DNA of 64,000 nucleotides from Heracleum sosnowskyi (lineage: Eukaryota > Streptophyta > Magnoliopsida > Apiales > Apiaceae): positions 120,304,674 through 120,368,673 of the forward strand of contig CM061243.1 in NCBI GenBank assembly GCA_030848705.1, read 5' to 3'. This document shows, one piece after another, positions 10,373-24,256 of the stretch (within the stretch, counting starts at the first letter, position 1; each line of letters opens with the position of its first letter). Position numbers and translations under genes: made by a program. The notes below the pieces were generated by a model. It was not told the DNA's origin, did not search any database, and was given only the letters and a program-made list of their open reading frames with translations.

Positions 10373-13300
10373 TTAAGAAGTGCTCTTGACTATCATAACT
10401 GGGCTTATAGCATGGTTGGAGCAATAGTTGCTTACGCTTCCCAAGAACATCCTGAATCAAACAAAGAATGATTAGGTCTATTATATGAGAAAGAGCACAC
10501 AGAACTGTAAAATCACTTGTAACACAGTTAGTAGACATGTACGTGAAGAAGTTTTGGGAAAAGCTAAAACTAGTTGCATTCAAAAAACAATTGTCCTGCA
10601 GGAAATTAGTATATCACGGGTAACAAAAAAATGCATAACTTACATGCAAGTTTTCTACAAGACATATGACCAATGTTAACATCCAGAAAAAAATTAATCA
10701 ATACATGTACATCAACTTTTTTACTATTTAAAGCAGATTTGACTGGTAAATGAAATGATTATGTGTTGGCTCAAAGTTTACAATAGTTTTCATTCTTACG
10801 AGTCAAAACACCATCTCTTGTTTCACTTACAGTAGTCGAGACAATAGATCTTCATCACTAAATCAAAACTTCTCACAAGTTACAAACAGTAGTTGCTTAG
10901 GTCAAATACTTGACACTACGACTGTAATGATTTTGCACTACAAAAATAGTTACATGCCAGAAATCATAAAAAGTTGTGATTAACAAACTGAAACATCATA
11001 ATACAAGTCACAAGATGACCAACATAGTTAAAATCTGCACCAACTTCACTCCCCTGCACTAAGGAAAACGTGAGAGAAGTCCGTAGGAACAAACAAATTT
11101 CTCTCTGGCATTTAATTATAACCAGTAATATTAACCAGCCACTTATTGAGCAACTCAGTTTGATTACATGCTTATATGAAACTAAGAACTAGTACAGGTC
11201 TTCTATTAAAAAATATTCATTTTAGGTCTGTTTTGAAAGTCCAATGAGGCAGAGTGAAGTCAAGATAGCTACCACGGACATGTAAATGTCAACTCCCATA
11301 AGTTTTGTAGTCTAAAATCTACATAATCCGAATATAGAATTCAATCATTTCTAACAAGATCATATAAATTAAATAAACATTCAGCTTATTTCTGGAATTA
11401 AAAAAAGAATGCATGCCACTTTCTTTAACAGCTAACATTATACACATGTTCACTCTCTACAGCTAGACTAAGCCCTTGTACTGCCTCACTCCGAGGAAAT
11501 GACGCAGATTGAACAGCCATTCATTTTGAGTGTAAATAAAGCATATGCATGTCTCCATTTACAAATAATTAGACTACGATCTAGAAAGCTGGATACATAT
11601 ATTGTACTATATCATCTACTGAAATTTAATTAACTTGTATGCAAAAAAACAATGTAAAGAAAAGCCAATAAGTAAAATTATAAAGTAAGGAAAGCTTCAA
11701 CCCAATATCTTAGTCCAGTAACTGCTCCATGTTTGAAAAACTGTTTCAACTACATTTTAGGGCAAATTAAAACAGACAACAGTACAATATGTCACACATT
11801 GAGAGATCATCGAAAACGTAGATCTGGCAAGAGTCAAGTTTCCAAACTTGGTTGCAGTCAAATAATGGATGACACTCATTAAAAAAAATCTTCGATGACC
11901 AGGAAATGAGAATAGTGATTTCATTTCTTTATGTCTATGAATGGTAAACCAACAAACTAATAAGAACACACTGGTATAGATATTTTTTTTATACTACATT
12001 AAATACAAAGCAGGAAATGAAAATTGTACCGTTTAATAGGACCAAAAGCACGACATCCGATCACAAGTAAATCAGCATGCAGATCTTCAACAACTTGACA
12101 AATTTTCTCCTTTGGATCCCCAATCACAACTTGTGTCTTATAGTTCACCTGATAGATTTAGGTGAAAGAGGCAATTTTATCAAAAACATGCAGATCGTTG
12201 ACATTTTTTGATAGTTTTTCTTACTCTTCCGCAATTACAACTTTTTCTTCACAATTAGCTTGACATACTTTGGCGAAACAGAACAAGTGTTTTATCAATA
12301 ACAAACATAGATCACTAGATCACATTATTTTTCATCTCTAGATAAACAGTAGTAATATTAGTTAAAATATACTTCAACATTTTTGACAATCAAGATAGAT
12401 AACAGTTGACTAAAAGACATGTCTAAGCAGAAAATGCAAGTGTGTTTCTTAGAGCAACCCCAATGGGGTTCCCTATTTTGAGCCCCTAAAATATATTAAA
12501 TTAGTGAATAGCTAAAATATAGGGGATGAAAAAACTATTTCACTCCAATGGTATTACCTATATTGGCTCCCTATATTTTAAAATAGTAGGAATGGAGGAT
12601 GATAAAAAGTAGTATTCAATATTTAATTAATAAAGATGGAGTTGGGTGATGATGTGGCAAATATAGGGGAGCAAAAATGGAACCCCAAATGTAGGGAAAC
12701 ATTTTCTCTCACCTAAAACTTTTAGGTAAGGGGGCAAAGGGTTGGAGTGCTTGAATTTGATTTGGTTCCCTATAATTGTATATGTGTCAAAAATATAGGT
12801 AAGAGGGGAGAGGGTTGGAGATGCTCTTACTCCTTCCAAGATTCGGTGTATCTTCAACTTACTATCATATGACTCGTACTACCACCAGTCTTTGCAAATT
12901 TGAGCATATGCCTTGTATATAACATCAATTTTTAATTCCCTAGTCTAAAAGGTCTAACAATAGAAAACAAGTATCACTAGACTATTTCCCTTCCTGAAGT
13001 CGGTTAATCTACAGCTACTTATCATACTACATTTACCACTGCTAGTCTTTTCAGATTTGAGCATAAGCCTATATACGTCAATTTAATTTCCCTACTTTAA
13101 AATGATCTAGCAATAGAAAACAAGTACGACTCAAACTATTTCCCTTCCTGAAGTCAATGAATCTACAGCTACCTATCAGATGACTCGAACTGCCACTAGT
13201 TTTTTCAAATTTCAGATACGCCTTCTCAGAGCCGGCTAAATACATGTTCAAGTGGATCAACGGATTTCTATAGACCTGTTCTACCATACATGTTATGAAC

Positions 13301-14357
13301 TCTTTTCAGAGGCCCAAAGTTAGAATAACCCAGTATCATTAATTAGAACATTTTAAATTCTACCAACAGGTAATTTATCTAAACAGACGCAAGTACGCAA
13401 CTAGAAGTGCCCGAGTCCAGAAGCAAATATTAATTTTCCATATATCAGTATACTCTTCATATACTCTTAACAAACATTCTACAATTATTACAAAATTTTA
13501 GGGGCCCCATTTTAAGTTTTTAAACGAGGCATCCAAAATATATCAGACGGCCCTGCTCCTCCTATATACGTCAATTTGAATTCCCCAGTCCGAAAGGTCT
13601 AACAACCAGAAACAATTCAAGGCAGCTTAATTTAATACATCGAAAATTCAATATTAAGTCAAATCAATTTCTCACTATAGAAAGCATACAAAAACAAGTA
13701 CATATACAATACAGCATGAGTTCGAGAATGCTAACATTTTCTTTAGAGCAAATTTGAACAGCGTGGCTTATAATCGCATCTGAAATGCGTTTCTGATGCT
13801 TCTCGATCGCAGCATTAAAAGCCGGAACCTCCAGATCACCTGCTCAACATAATCAAATAGTCAAATCAATAAATCAATCAAGTCAACTACAAATCATACA
13901 TACACTAAATCATAAATGAATAATACCGTTCCAACATAACAGAGACGGTGTACAGTTTTATAATTTCGATAAATAAATAATCTCGATAAGTGATAATAAT
14001 ATAATACCGTTGTGTATTATAAGTTCGATAAATAAATAATCTCGATAAATGTATAATACGGTTTCAACTTAACATAGACGGTGTATTAAACTTTCGATAA
14101 ATAAATAATCTCGATAAATGAATAAAAATGTTCGAAAATAAAAGATGAGGTGGAGAGAATTAACTGGGGCCGCCAAAGGGGATAGCACCGGGATTGAGAC
14201 CGGTGGCGATGGACGGTGGAGATTGAACGTGGAGGATCAGGAGATGGCCGTCGTTGGGCCGGAGTTTGACGTTACGAATGGCCCAATTAAGTGCATTCAT
14301 GCTTTCTTCGCTGCTGTCTACTGCTACTATCACGCATCCCAAGTCCCCAGACGACAT
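10373..14357 (-). CDS. Universal stress protein (UspA domain), four exons
   Basis: Exons on the minus strand are 14357-14165, 13839-13736, 12148-12030 and 10451-10373. All introns have GT-AG ends and the frames join exactly, giving 164 aa, normal for small plant USPs. The protein starts MSSGDLGCVIVAVDSSEESM and includes PFGGPSDLEVPAFNAAIEKH, VVIGDPKEKIC (106-116), and GCRAFGPIKRMFLGSVSNYC ending in PVMIVKSTS. D14 sits in the usual nucleotide-binding position. In the family ATP-binding pattern G-x2-G-x9-G-S, the second Gly is Ala here (G130, A133, G143, S144). USPs are cytosolic ATP-binding stress-response proteins of mostly unknown biochemical role. The resemblance is to the At2g47710-type group, from memory. 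Introns 2 and 3 are about 1.6 kb each and carry repeats. Confidence 0.93.
12452..12826. mobile_element. Harbinger/Tourist-like MITE in USP intron 2
   Basis: A 375-bp non-coding element starts GAGCAACCCCAA and ends TTGGAGATGCTC. Its imperfect terminal inverted repeats (GAGCA...CCAA) are of the common plant GAGCATCTCCAACC type. TTA target duplications flank it at 12449-12451 and 12827-12829. Internal text is AT-rich with repeated ATATAGG motifs. Confidence 0.8.
12855..13615. repeat. Degenerate approximately 160-180-bp repeats in USP intron 2
   Basis: A unit containing CCACTAGT-like text, a CAAATTTGAGCATA-like segment, TATACGTCAATTT, TTCCCTA, GGTCTAACAATAGAAAACAAG and TTTCCCTTCCTGAAGTC recurs at about 12860-13010, 13020-13170 and 13175-13220, with a fragment at 13560-13615. 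Copies are diverged; no coding potential. Confidence 0.7.
13925..14130. repeat. Short tandem-like repeats in USP intron 1
   Basis: TCGATAAATAAATAATCTCG recurs three times with flanking AGACGGTGTA and ATAATACCGTT motifs. The units are about 60-70 bp. The block ends about 35 bp before the exon-1 donor. Confidence 0.75.
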
Positions 14358-14534
14358 CGTTTTGATTCCTCTATTATCTCGGAAATATTGTCAACAACTA
14401 GTAATAATGTTGCTATGAAGAGGAAGGTCAAGTACGGAGAGACAAAATTATTGAAATTAAACGGATATTTTTAACTTATGAGCTGTCTAAAAAATTAATT
14501 AATTAGTGCCTCCGTCCTACTCATTTTTATATAA

Positions 14535-15905
14535 CTAGCTTATAGCCCGTGCGATGCACGGTTACTTAAATTTTATTTATAATTATTATGTTTATAATTA
14601 TATTTTTATTACGCATGCAACACACGATTGTTTTTTAAATATTTATAATTATATTTATTTATGAATATTTTAATATTTAAAAGTTATTAGTTTACATGAT
14701 TAAATTATTGTTAAAAAAGATTTAGCCAAAAAAATTATAGTTAAAAATTTGATATTTATTATATTTTACACGCTCAATTTAATATTTGTTTATATTAAAA
14801 ATTCTGTATAAATTTCATTTTTTTATAGTATATCCCGTAAATATCTATGTTATTATATTAAAGACTAATTAATGAAAGCTTCCTTATAAGTTTGGTCGCT
14901 TTGTTTGATCACTCAATCCATAATCGTTGAATCTTTCAAATTAAATTGTTGAAAAACGTTAGATATAACAGTAAAATTATCATGTAAAATGATCTAAGGT
15001 TTGAATCTACCAACAACATATTAAAATTTATAGGGTTTTTTGAAAAATAAGAATTTTTTCATTTTTTCTTGCACACATATGTTATTTAATAATATTTTTT
15101 GTAAAGTACTATTTTTCAGAAAAGTACTATACTAATTGATTAACAAACTTTTAAAGTTTCGAATTTAATAATTTACAATGTATATAGGTTTAAAAAGTTT
15201 GGCCTAGCTGAGTCTAAAATTTCAAAATAAGGTTTTTTTTAATATGAATATAGTTTTTATAAAACAAAATCACCATTTACGTATAATTTATTATTTAATA
15301 ATAAATAATATTTGATTAGTTATGATATAAAACTTAATAAAATATGATTAAAAATATGCACAATTTTATAAAATTTTATCCTCGTATTATTATATTCTTT
15401 GTTGATTTGAATTTTTCTTAGATTGATTTTAATTTTTGAACATAGATTTCTAAATTTAAAATAGTTAGAAAAAATTAATTAAATTGGTGTTAAAATAATG
15501 ATAACATAATAATTATTATTAGAATTTAAATATTCACTTTATTAATTTGGGCTTTATTTTGTGCTTTAAAAATCAGATTTTGACGATTTTACACCCCACA
15601 TGAAGATAACTAAATTATCTTTAATTAAAAGATGGTTTAACAATTTTTATCTAGGTGAAATTGTCTATGGAAGATAAAAGAAAGTCACGAATTGTTTTCT
15701 TGGAGAATTCTATTCAATATAGAAAACTTATTTATATTTGGTTTAAATTATCAAAATACACCTTTTAGAATTTAAATATAATCCTATTATTAATAAAATA
15801 AACTTTTTAAATATTTGATCTAACGATTTTCATTTATCTATTTAAGATCTAATGGTCCACCAAAATTTGGGATAAGATCCCTATTATGATTATTATATAT
15901 AAGGA
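14535..15905 (-). mobile_element. Helitron-like element H1 (non-autonomous)
   Basis: On the minus strand it starts with TCCTTATATATAATAATC (15905) and ends in a hairpin followed by CTAG at 14538-14535. The hairpin is formed by CCGTGC (14547-14552) and GCACGG (14556-14561) around a GAT loop. TC start, 3' hairpin and CTRR end are Helitron hallmarks. No Rep/helicase coding is visible. It ends 178 bp upstream of the USP start codon. Confidence 0.75.
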
Positions 15906-18900
15906 TTTAATATAATAAGGACATCAAATATATACTGATATAAGTATCTTACTAACTGCTTTTATACTTTTAATGTTTCAGTTTTATTTACGGTGTAAAT
16001 AAAATTTTAAAATACATTATTACTTAAAAATTATTAAATAGAATAAAAATTATGTTAAGATTATATAAAAATTTATTCTCATATTATTATATTCTTTATC
16101 GATTTGAATTTGTTCTTAATTAATTTTGATACTTTATTGAAAGAAACATAAAATTTCTATATTTAAAAGAATTAGTGGAAAAATAAATAAATTGATGCTA
16201 AAATAATAAAAAAAATATTTATTAAAATTTAGATACTCACTTTAATATTTGGGGTTCTATCTTGAGTTTTAGAAATTGAATTTTGATAATTTTACAACTC
16301 ATGCGAAACTAACGAAATTATCTTTAATTTAATGATGGTTTAATATTTATTATCTAACTTGACCAGTTGACCTACCCATAAAAATAAAATAAACTGAAAA
16401 GAAAAGATGGTTAAGAAGTTTTACACAAAGAATTCAATTCAATATAGAAAACCAATTTATAATTGGTTTAAATTATCAAAGCACACGTCTTAGTATTTAA
16501 ATATAATCCTACATTTAATCAAATACACATTTTAATATAAGTATTATATTCAAAATTATCGTTTATGAATATGAAACTCTCAACATTTTAATAATATTTT
16601 GATATTATCCTTTTATGTTTGTTATATGTAAAATAATATAATTATAATTTGGATTAATCAAATTGTTACGTTCATTCAAAAAAAAGTGTTTAAAGAGTTC
16701 TCGTAAGTCTCTTATAACTTAGGGTATCATTGTAATCGATATGAATTGTTATCTTGATATTTGGTTTAACAATTATTATCTAACTGGAACTATACATAAA
16801 TTCAAGAAAAAAGATATTTAAGAATTTTTACATAGAAAAATTTTAAATTATCAAAATACACTTTTTAGTATTTAAATATAATTCTATTATTAACCAGATA
16901 CACTTTTTAATATTAGATCTAACAATTCTCATCGATCTATTTAAGATCTAACTATAATTATTAATTTGGTCGTATACTGATCGTACACAGACCAAATCGA
17001 TTTAATTTTTTCTTAAATTGATTTTAATATTTTATTGAAATAAATATATAATTTTATAAATTTAAAAGAATTAGGAAAAAAAATTAAATTGGTGCTACAA
17101 TAATAAAAAAATATTTATTAAAATTTAGATAATAACTTTACTGTTTGGGCTCTATCTTGAGTTTTAGACAACAGATTTTAACGATTTTACAGCCCACGCG
17201 AAGATTACAAAATTATCTTTAATTTAATGATGGTTTAATAATTATTATGTAACCGGAACTATCCCTAAAATAAAGAGAAAAGATAATTACGAATTTTTAC
17301 ATAATGATTTCTATTCAATATAGAAAACCCATTTATAATAGGTTTAAATTATCAAAATACACCTTTTAGTATTTAAATACTATCCTATTATTAATCAAAT
17401 ACAATTTTTAATATTATATCTGACGGTTCTCATCGATTTGAATATTTATAGTTTTATAATCCAACGGATCATATACTTTTGGTAGTACAGTGACCGACCA
17501 AAGTTTTGGATAAGATCTCACTCACGCTTATTATATATAAGGTGTTAATAAGGATTTAATATAATAAGGATATCAAGTATATACTGATATAAGTATCTTA
17601 CTAACTGCTTTTACTTTTATTTACAGTGTATATAAAATTTAAAAATACATTATTACTTAAAAATTATTAAATAGAATAAAAATTATGTTATGATTATATA
17701 AAATTTTATTCTCATATTATTATATTCTTTATCGATTTGAATTTGTTCTTAATTAATTTTAATACTTTATTGAAAGAAACATAAAATTTCTATATTTAAA
17801 ACAATTAGTGAAAAAATAAATAAACTTGTGCTACAAAAATAAAAAAAATATTTATTAAAATTTAGATACTCATTTTACTATTTGGGTTATATCCTAAGTT
17901 TTAGAAATTGAATTTTGACGATTTTACAACCCATGCGAAACTAACGAAATTATCTTTAATTTAATGATGGTTTAATAATTATTATCTAACTTGACCTGTT
18001 GACCTACACATAAACCGAAAACAAAAGATGGTTAAGAATTTTTACATAAAAAATTCAATTCAATATAGAAAACTAATTTATAATTGGTTTAAATTATCAA
18101 AACACACTTATTAGTATTTAAATATAATCCTACCTTTAATCAAATACACATTTTAATATAAGTATTATATTCAAAATTATCGTTTATGAATATGAAACCC
18201 TCAATATTTTAATAATATTTTGATATTATCCTTTTATGTTTGTTATATGTAAAATAATATAATTATAATTTGGATTAATCAAATTGTTATGTTCCTTCAA
18301 AAAAAAAAAGTGTTTAAATTTATTTATGTACAGGAGTTCTCGTAAGTCTCTATAGGTTCACGTGTATCATTGTTAGTATGATATACATCAGCATTATATT
18401 GATAATTTTTAATATTGTAATCAATATGAATTGTTATGTTGATATTTGGTTTAACAATTATTATCTAATTGGAAGTATACAGAGAAAAGATATTTAAGAA
18501 TTTTTACATAGAAAACTTTTAAATTATCAAAATACACTTTTTAGTATTTAAATATAATTCTATTATTAATCATATACACTTTTTAATATTAGATCTAACA
18601 ATTCTCATCGATCTATTTAAGATCTAACTGTAATTATTAATTTGGTCGTATAGTGATCGTACACGGACCATATCGATTTTAATTTTTTCTTAAATTGATT
18701 TTAATATTTTATTGAAATAAAAATAGAATTTATAAATTTAAAAGAATTAGGAAAAAAAATAAATCTACAATAAAAAAAATATTTATTAAAATTTAGATAA
18801 TCACTTTACTGTTTGGGCTCTATCTTGAGTTTTAGACAACAGATTTTAACGATTTTACAGCCCATGCGAAGCTAACAAAATTATCTTTAATTTAATGATG

Positions 18901-19210
18901 GTTTATTAATTTTTATCTAACTGGAACTATCCATAAACTAAAGAGAAAAGATAATTACGAATTTTTACATAAAGAATTCTATTCAATATAGAAAACCCAT
19001 TTATAGTTGGTTTAAATTATCAAAATACATCTTTTAGTATTTAAATACTATCCTATTATTAATCAAATACAATTTTTAATATTATATCTAACGGTCCTCA
19101 TCTATTTGAATATTTATAGTTTTATAATCCAACGGATCATATACTTTTGGTAGTACAGTGACCGACCAAAGTTTTGGATAAGATCTCCCTTACGCTTATT
19201 ATATATAAGG
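15906..19210 (-). mobile_element. Two tandem Helitron-like internal segments (left inverted arm)
   Basis: Two segments (15906-17542 and 17543-19210) of closely similar AT-rich sequence repeat in tandem. On the minus strand each begins with CCTTATATATAATAAGCG followed by an AGATCTTATCCAAAA-type motif. Neither has its own 3' hairpin/CTAG, so they appear to be 5' portions stacked behind H1, either duplicated or interrupted by insertion. No coding sequence. This arm is the reverse complement of much of 20667-24256. Confidence 0.65.
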
Positions 19211-19402
19211 TATTAATTTTAATTTAATCGGTGTGAAATAATCAAATTACCCCTACTTATTATATTAATGATAAAAAAATTGTTTGTAATGGGAGTTGAA
19301 TCATTGACTTCTAAATTAGAGAGGACACTTCTAACCACTGTGCTAGACATCAACTTTGGTTATATCATAAAACTCTTTATTAATATGTGCAAATACTCAA
19401 TA

Positions 19403-20368
19403 CTAGCTTAAAACCCGTGTGATGCACGGATTGTTAATTGTTATTTTATTATTATTTTTTTAAAATTTTATTAATTGTAATTGTGCAAAAAATAAGTAGG
19501 CATGTTAAAATAGGTAAACACTTTTAATTAATTAAAAACATTAAAACATATTTTAAAATAAATACGTATGGGTATGCCCGTTGTATTTTTTGAAAATGAG
19601 GGGTTTTATTAAGAAAAAATAAAAAATGTAACATATATTTAGTTTAAAAAGGTAAATGCCCATGATATTTTTGGAAAATAAGGTTTTAAAATTTAATAAT
19701 TAAAAGTATTTAAATATGTTTTAAAATAAATAAGTAAAGAGTTTTCTGTGATATTTTTGAAAAAAGAATGGATTTTAGTGAGAAAAATAGAAAAATTAAA
19801 TTGTAAAAGACAATTTACTGTGATATATTTAGAAAAGGTGATATTTGTTAAAAAAAATATATAATGTGTTTTAATTGAAAAGGTAATTGATTATAAATAG
19901 GTATTTGATTATTTATATTTTAATATTTTTAGTAATTGCATTTGTTAAGAAAAATAAGTAGACATGTTAAAATAGGTAAACTTTTAAAAATAATTATAAT
20001 ATTAAAATATGTTTAAAAATAAATAACTAAATGTTTGTCCGTGATATTTTTGGAAAAGGAGAGGTTTTAGTAAGGAAAAATAGAAAAACTAACATGTTTT
20101 AGTTAAAAAAAAAAAGTAATTGTCCGTGATATATTTAGTTAAAAAAGGTAATTGGTTATAAATAGGTAATATTATTTTTTAATAATATATTTCTATGTAA
20201 GGTTAATTAAGTAAAAACATGAAGTATAGTTAATTAATTAAGGGCAATTAAGTAAAATCACAATGTACCATACCGACCAACCAAAGTAAGGTTAATTAAG
20301 TAAAATCACAACGTACCATACCGACCAACCAAACTTTTAATGTTTCGTCTATTATATAATAGTATTGA
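19403..20368 (-). mobile_element. Helitron-like element between the inverted arms
   Basis: On the minus strand, a plausible TC start is at 20368-20367 (TCAATACTATTATATAATAG). The 3' end at 19406-19403 is CTAG, preceded by a hairpin (CCGTG...CACGG type, slightly mismatched) and followed by T. Body about 0.97 kb, non-coding, with repeated TTTTTGGAAAA-like text. The 3' end is clear; the 5' end is a best guess. Confidence 0.6.
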
Positions 20369-20666
20369 TGTTATATTCTATTTTGGTCTCTTCTTGTAAT
20401 CTACTTGGTAAGCTAAATAATCTATTTTCACATGTGCCTTAAAATCATATATTTGACCATATTAGAGAAAAATTCATGCAAAATAGATATACAAAATGTT
20501 ATAAATTGAAATTGATCCATTGGAAAAAGAATTATATTAATATTTTTATATTGTAAATCATGTTTATTTGCAATAAGTATATATTTGCTCATATTATATA
20601 TACTATTAGATTACAAATTCTATATACAATCAATATATATCTAACTATTATTAACTCTTTATTAAC

Positions 20667-23600
20667 TCCTTATATATAATAAGCGTAAGGCAGATCTTAT
20701 CCAAAACTTTGGTTGGTCACTGTACTACCAAAAGTATACGATCCGTTGGATTATTAAACTATAAATCTTCAAATCAATGAGGACCGTTAGATATAATATT
20801 AAAAATTGTATTTGATTATTAATAGGATAGTATTTAAATACTAAAAGATGTATTTTGATAATTTAAACCAATTATAAATAGGTTTTCTATATTGAATAGA
20901 AATCTTTATGTAAAAATTCGTAATTATCTTTTCTCTTCAGTTTATGAAAAGTTCCAGTTAGATAATAATTATTAAACCATCAGTAAATTAAAGATAATTT
21001 TTTAAGCTTCGCGTGGGCTGTAAAATCGTTAAAATATGTTGTCTAAAGCTCAAGATAGAGCCCAAACAGTAAAGTTATTATCTAAATTTTAATAAATATA
21101 TTTTTATTATTGTAGCACCAATTTATTTTTTTTTTCCTAATTCTTTTAAATTTATAAATTCTATGTTTATTTCAATAAAATATTAAAACCAATTTAAGAA
21201 AAAATTAAAATTGATCGTCCGTGTACGATTACGACCAAATTAATAATTATAGTTATATCTTAAATAGAGCGATGAGAATTGTTAGATCTAATATTAAAAA
21301 GTGTATCTGATTAAAAATAGAATTATATTTAAATACTAAAAAATGTATTTTGATAATTTAAAATTTTTCTATGTAGAAATTCTTAAATATATTTTCTCTT
21401 GAATTTATGTATAGTTCCAGTTAGATAATAATTATTAAACCAAATATCAAGATAACAATTCATATCGATTACAATGATACCCTACGTGGAGAACTCCTCT
21501 ACATGAATAAATTTAAACACTTTTTTTTCTGAAGGAACATAACAATTTGATTAATCCAAATTATAATTATATTATTTTACATATAACAAACATAAAAGGA
21601 TAATATCAAAATATTATTAAAATATTGAGGGTTTCATATTCATAAACGATAATTTTGAATATAATACTTATATTAAAATGTGTATTTGATTAAAGGTAGG
21701 ATTATATTTAAATACTAAGAAGTGTGCTTTGATAATTTAAACCAATTATGAATTGATTTTCTATATTGAATTGAATTCTTTATGTAAAACTTCTTAACCA
21801 TCTTTTTTTCAGTTTATTTTATGAGTAGGTCAACCGGTCAAGTTAGATAATAATTATTAAACCATCATTAAATTAAAGATAATTTCGTTATTTTCGTATG
21901 AGTTGTAAAATCGTCAAAATTCAATTTCTAAAACTCAGGATATAACCCAAATAGTAAAGTTTGTATCTAAATTTTAATAAATATTTTTTATTATTGTAGA
22001 AACAATTTATTTATTTTCCCACTAATTCTTTTAAATATAGAGAAATTTTATGTTTCTTTCAAAAAAGTATCAAAATTAATTAAGAACAAATTTAAATCGA
22101 TAAAGAATATAATAATATGAGATTATATAATCATAATATAATTTTTACTCTATTTAATAATTTTTAAGTAATAATGTATTTTAAAATTTTATATACACTG
22201 TAAATAAAACCGAAACATTAAAAGTAAAAGCAGTTAGTAAGATACTTATATCATTATATACTTGATATCTTTATTATATTAAATCCTTATATATAATAAT
22301 CATAATAGGATCTTATCCAAAATTTTGATCGTAGATAACCAAATTAATAAGGACCATTAGATCTTAACTAGATAAATGAAAATCGTTAGATCAAATATTT
22401 AAAAAGTGTATTTTATTAATAATAGGATTATATTTAAATTCTAAAAGGTGTATTTTGATAATTTAAACCAAATATACCAAATATAAATAAGTTTTCTATA
22501 TTGAATAGAATTCTCCGTGTAAAAAATTCGTGACTTTCTTTTCTCTTCCATGGATAATTCCAGTTAGATAAAAATTGTTAAACCATCTTTTAATTAAATA
22601 TAATTTAGTTATCTTCACGTGGGGTATAAAATCGTCAAAATCTGATTTTTAAAACACAAGATAAAGCCCAAATTAGTAAAGTGAATATTTAAATTCTAAT
22701 AATAATTATTATGTCATCATTACTTTAATACCAATTTAATTACTTTTTTCTAATTATTTTAAATTTAGAAATCTATGTTCAAAAATTAAAATCAATCTAA
22801 GAAAAATTCAAATCAACAAAGAATATAATAATACGAGGTTAAAATTTTATAAAATTGTGCATATTTTTAATCCTATTTTATTAAGTTTTAGATCATAACT
22901 AATCAAATAATAAATTATACGTAAATGATGATTTTGTTTTATAAGAACTCATAGATACCTAATTTCATTGTTAGCAGGACTATATTCATATTAAAAAAAA
23001 AATCGTATTTTGAAATTTTAGACTCAGAGACCAAACTTTTTTAACATATATACATTGTAAAATTTTAAATTAGAAACTTTAAAAGTTTCTTAATCAATTA
23101 GTATAGTACTTTTCTGAAAAATCGTACTTTACAAAAAATATTATCAAATAACTTATGTCTGCAAAAAAAATGAAAAAAATCTTTATTTTAAAAAAAAACC
23201 TATAAATTTTAATATGTTGTTGGTAGATTCAAACATTAGATCATTCTACATGATAATTTTACTGTTATATCTAACGTTTTTCAACAATTTAATTTGAAAC
23301 ATCCAACGATTATGGATTGAGTGATCAAACAAAGCGACCAAAATTATAAGGAAACTTTCATTATTTAGTCTTTAATATAATAACATAGATATTTATAGGA
23401 TATACTATAAAAAATGAATTTTATATAGAATTTTGATCGTCACAGTGGACTACTTTAAAAGAAGAACTATTACAAAAAAAATTATATTTTAATTGATAAT
23501 TTATTTTCTCAAAAGTTCAAAGTTCCCGCATCTTTAACATATTACAAAAAAGAGTACATTATATTTTAGCAATAAATATTTAAAAAAATTATAAATATTA

Positions 23601-24256
23601 AGAAAAAATAATGATGTTATCATGGTAGTTTGTTTCTAAATACAGCCAAAACATTCTCAACCGTTAGATCCAATACTTCTAAAAATAGATGATCAAGATT
23701 ATATCATATAAAAAGAAGTTACTGCCTAAAAATGATATAAATTAAAAGATATTATATTATGATTGGATTTTCTAAAAAGTCAAAACATAAAAATAGTTGT
23801 AATTAAATAAGGAAACTCATTTAATACCAAAATAATCAAAATCGTTTAATGTTAAATAGATAGGTGAAAACCGTTAGATTTAACATTAAAAACTGTATTT
23901 GGTTAATAAAGGGTATTCTAATAATCTAAATTACATATAAGTAGATTTCCTAAATCGAATAGAATTCTCAACATTAAATTTCGTCACTTTATTCTCTTTT
24001 TAGTTTTAGAATAGTTTATCGTGTAAAATATAATAAATATCAAATTTTTAACTATAATTTTTTTGGCTAAATCTTTTTAACAATAATTTAATCATGTAAA
24101 CTAATAACTTTTAAATATCAAAATATTCATAAATAAATATAATTATAAATATTTAAAAAACAATCGTGTGTTGCATGGATAATAAAAATATAATTATAAA
24201 CAGAATAATTATAAATAAAATTTAAGTAACCATGCATCGCACGGGCTATAAGCTAG
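20667..24256 (+). mobile_element. Composite Helitron-like element (right inverted arm)
   Basis: Starts TCCTTATATATAATAAGCG at 20667 and ends in a hairpin plus CTAG at 24253-24256. A second Helitron 5' end (TCCTTATATATAATAATC) at 22284 marks an inner unit 22284-24256 homologous to H1. Most of the arm is the inverted counterpart of 14535-19210. No transposase or other ORF. Confidence 0.7.

Noticed and set aside
10212..10583. 123-codon minus-strand frame
   Set aside because: Overlaps USP exon 4 in another frame and crosses its splice acceptor; no family features.
14145..14474. 109-codon open frame on the plus strand
   Set aside because: Antisense to USP exon 1, which has clear family motifs and exact splice continuity.
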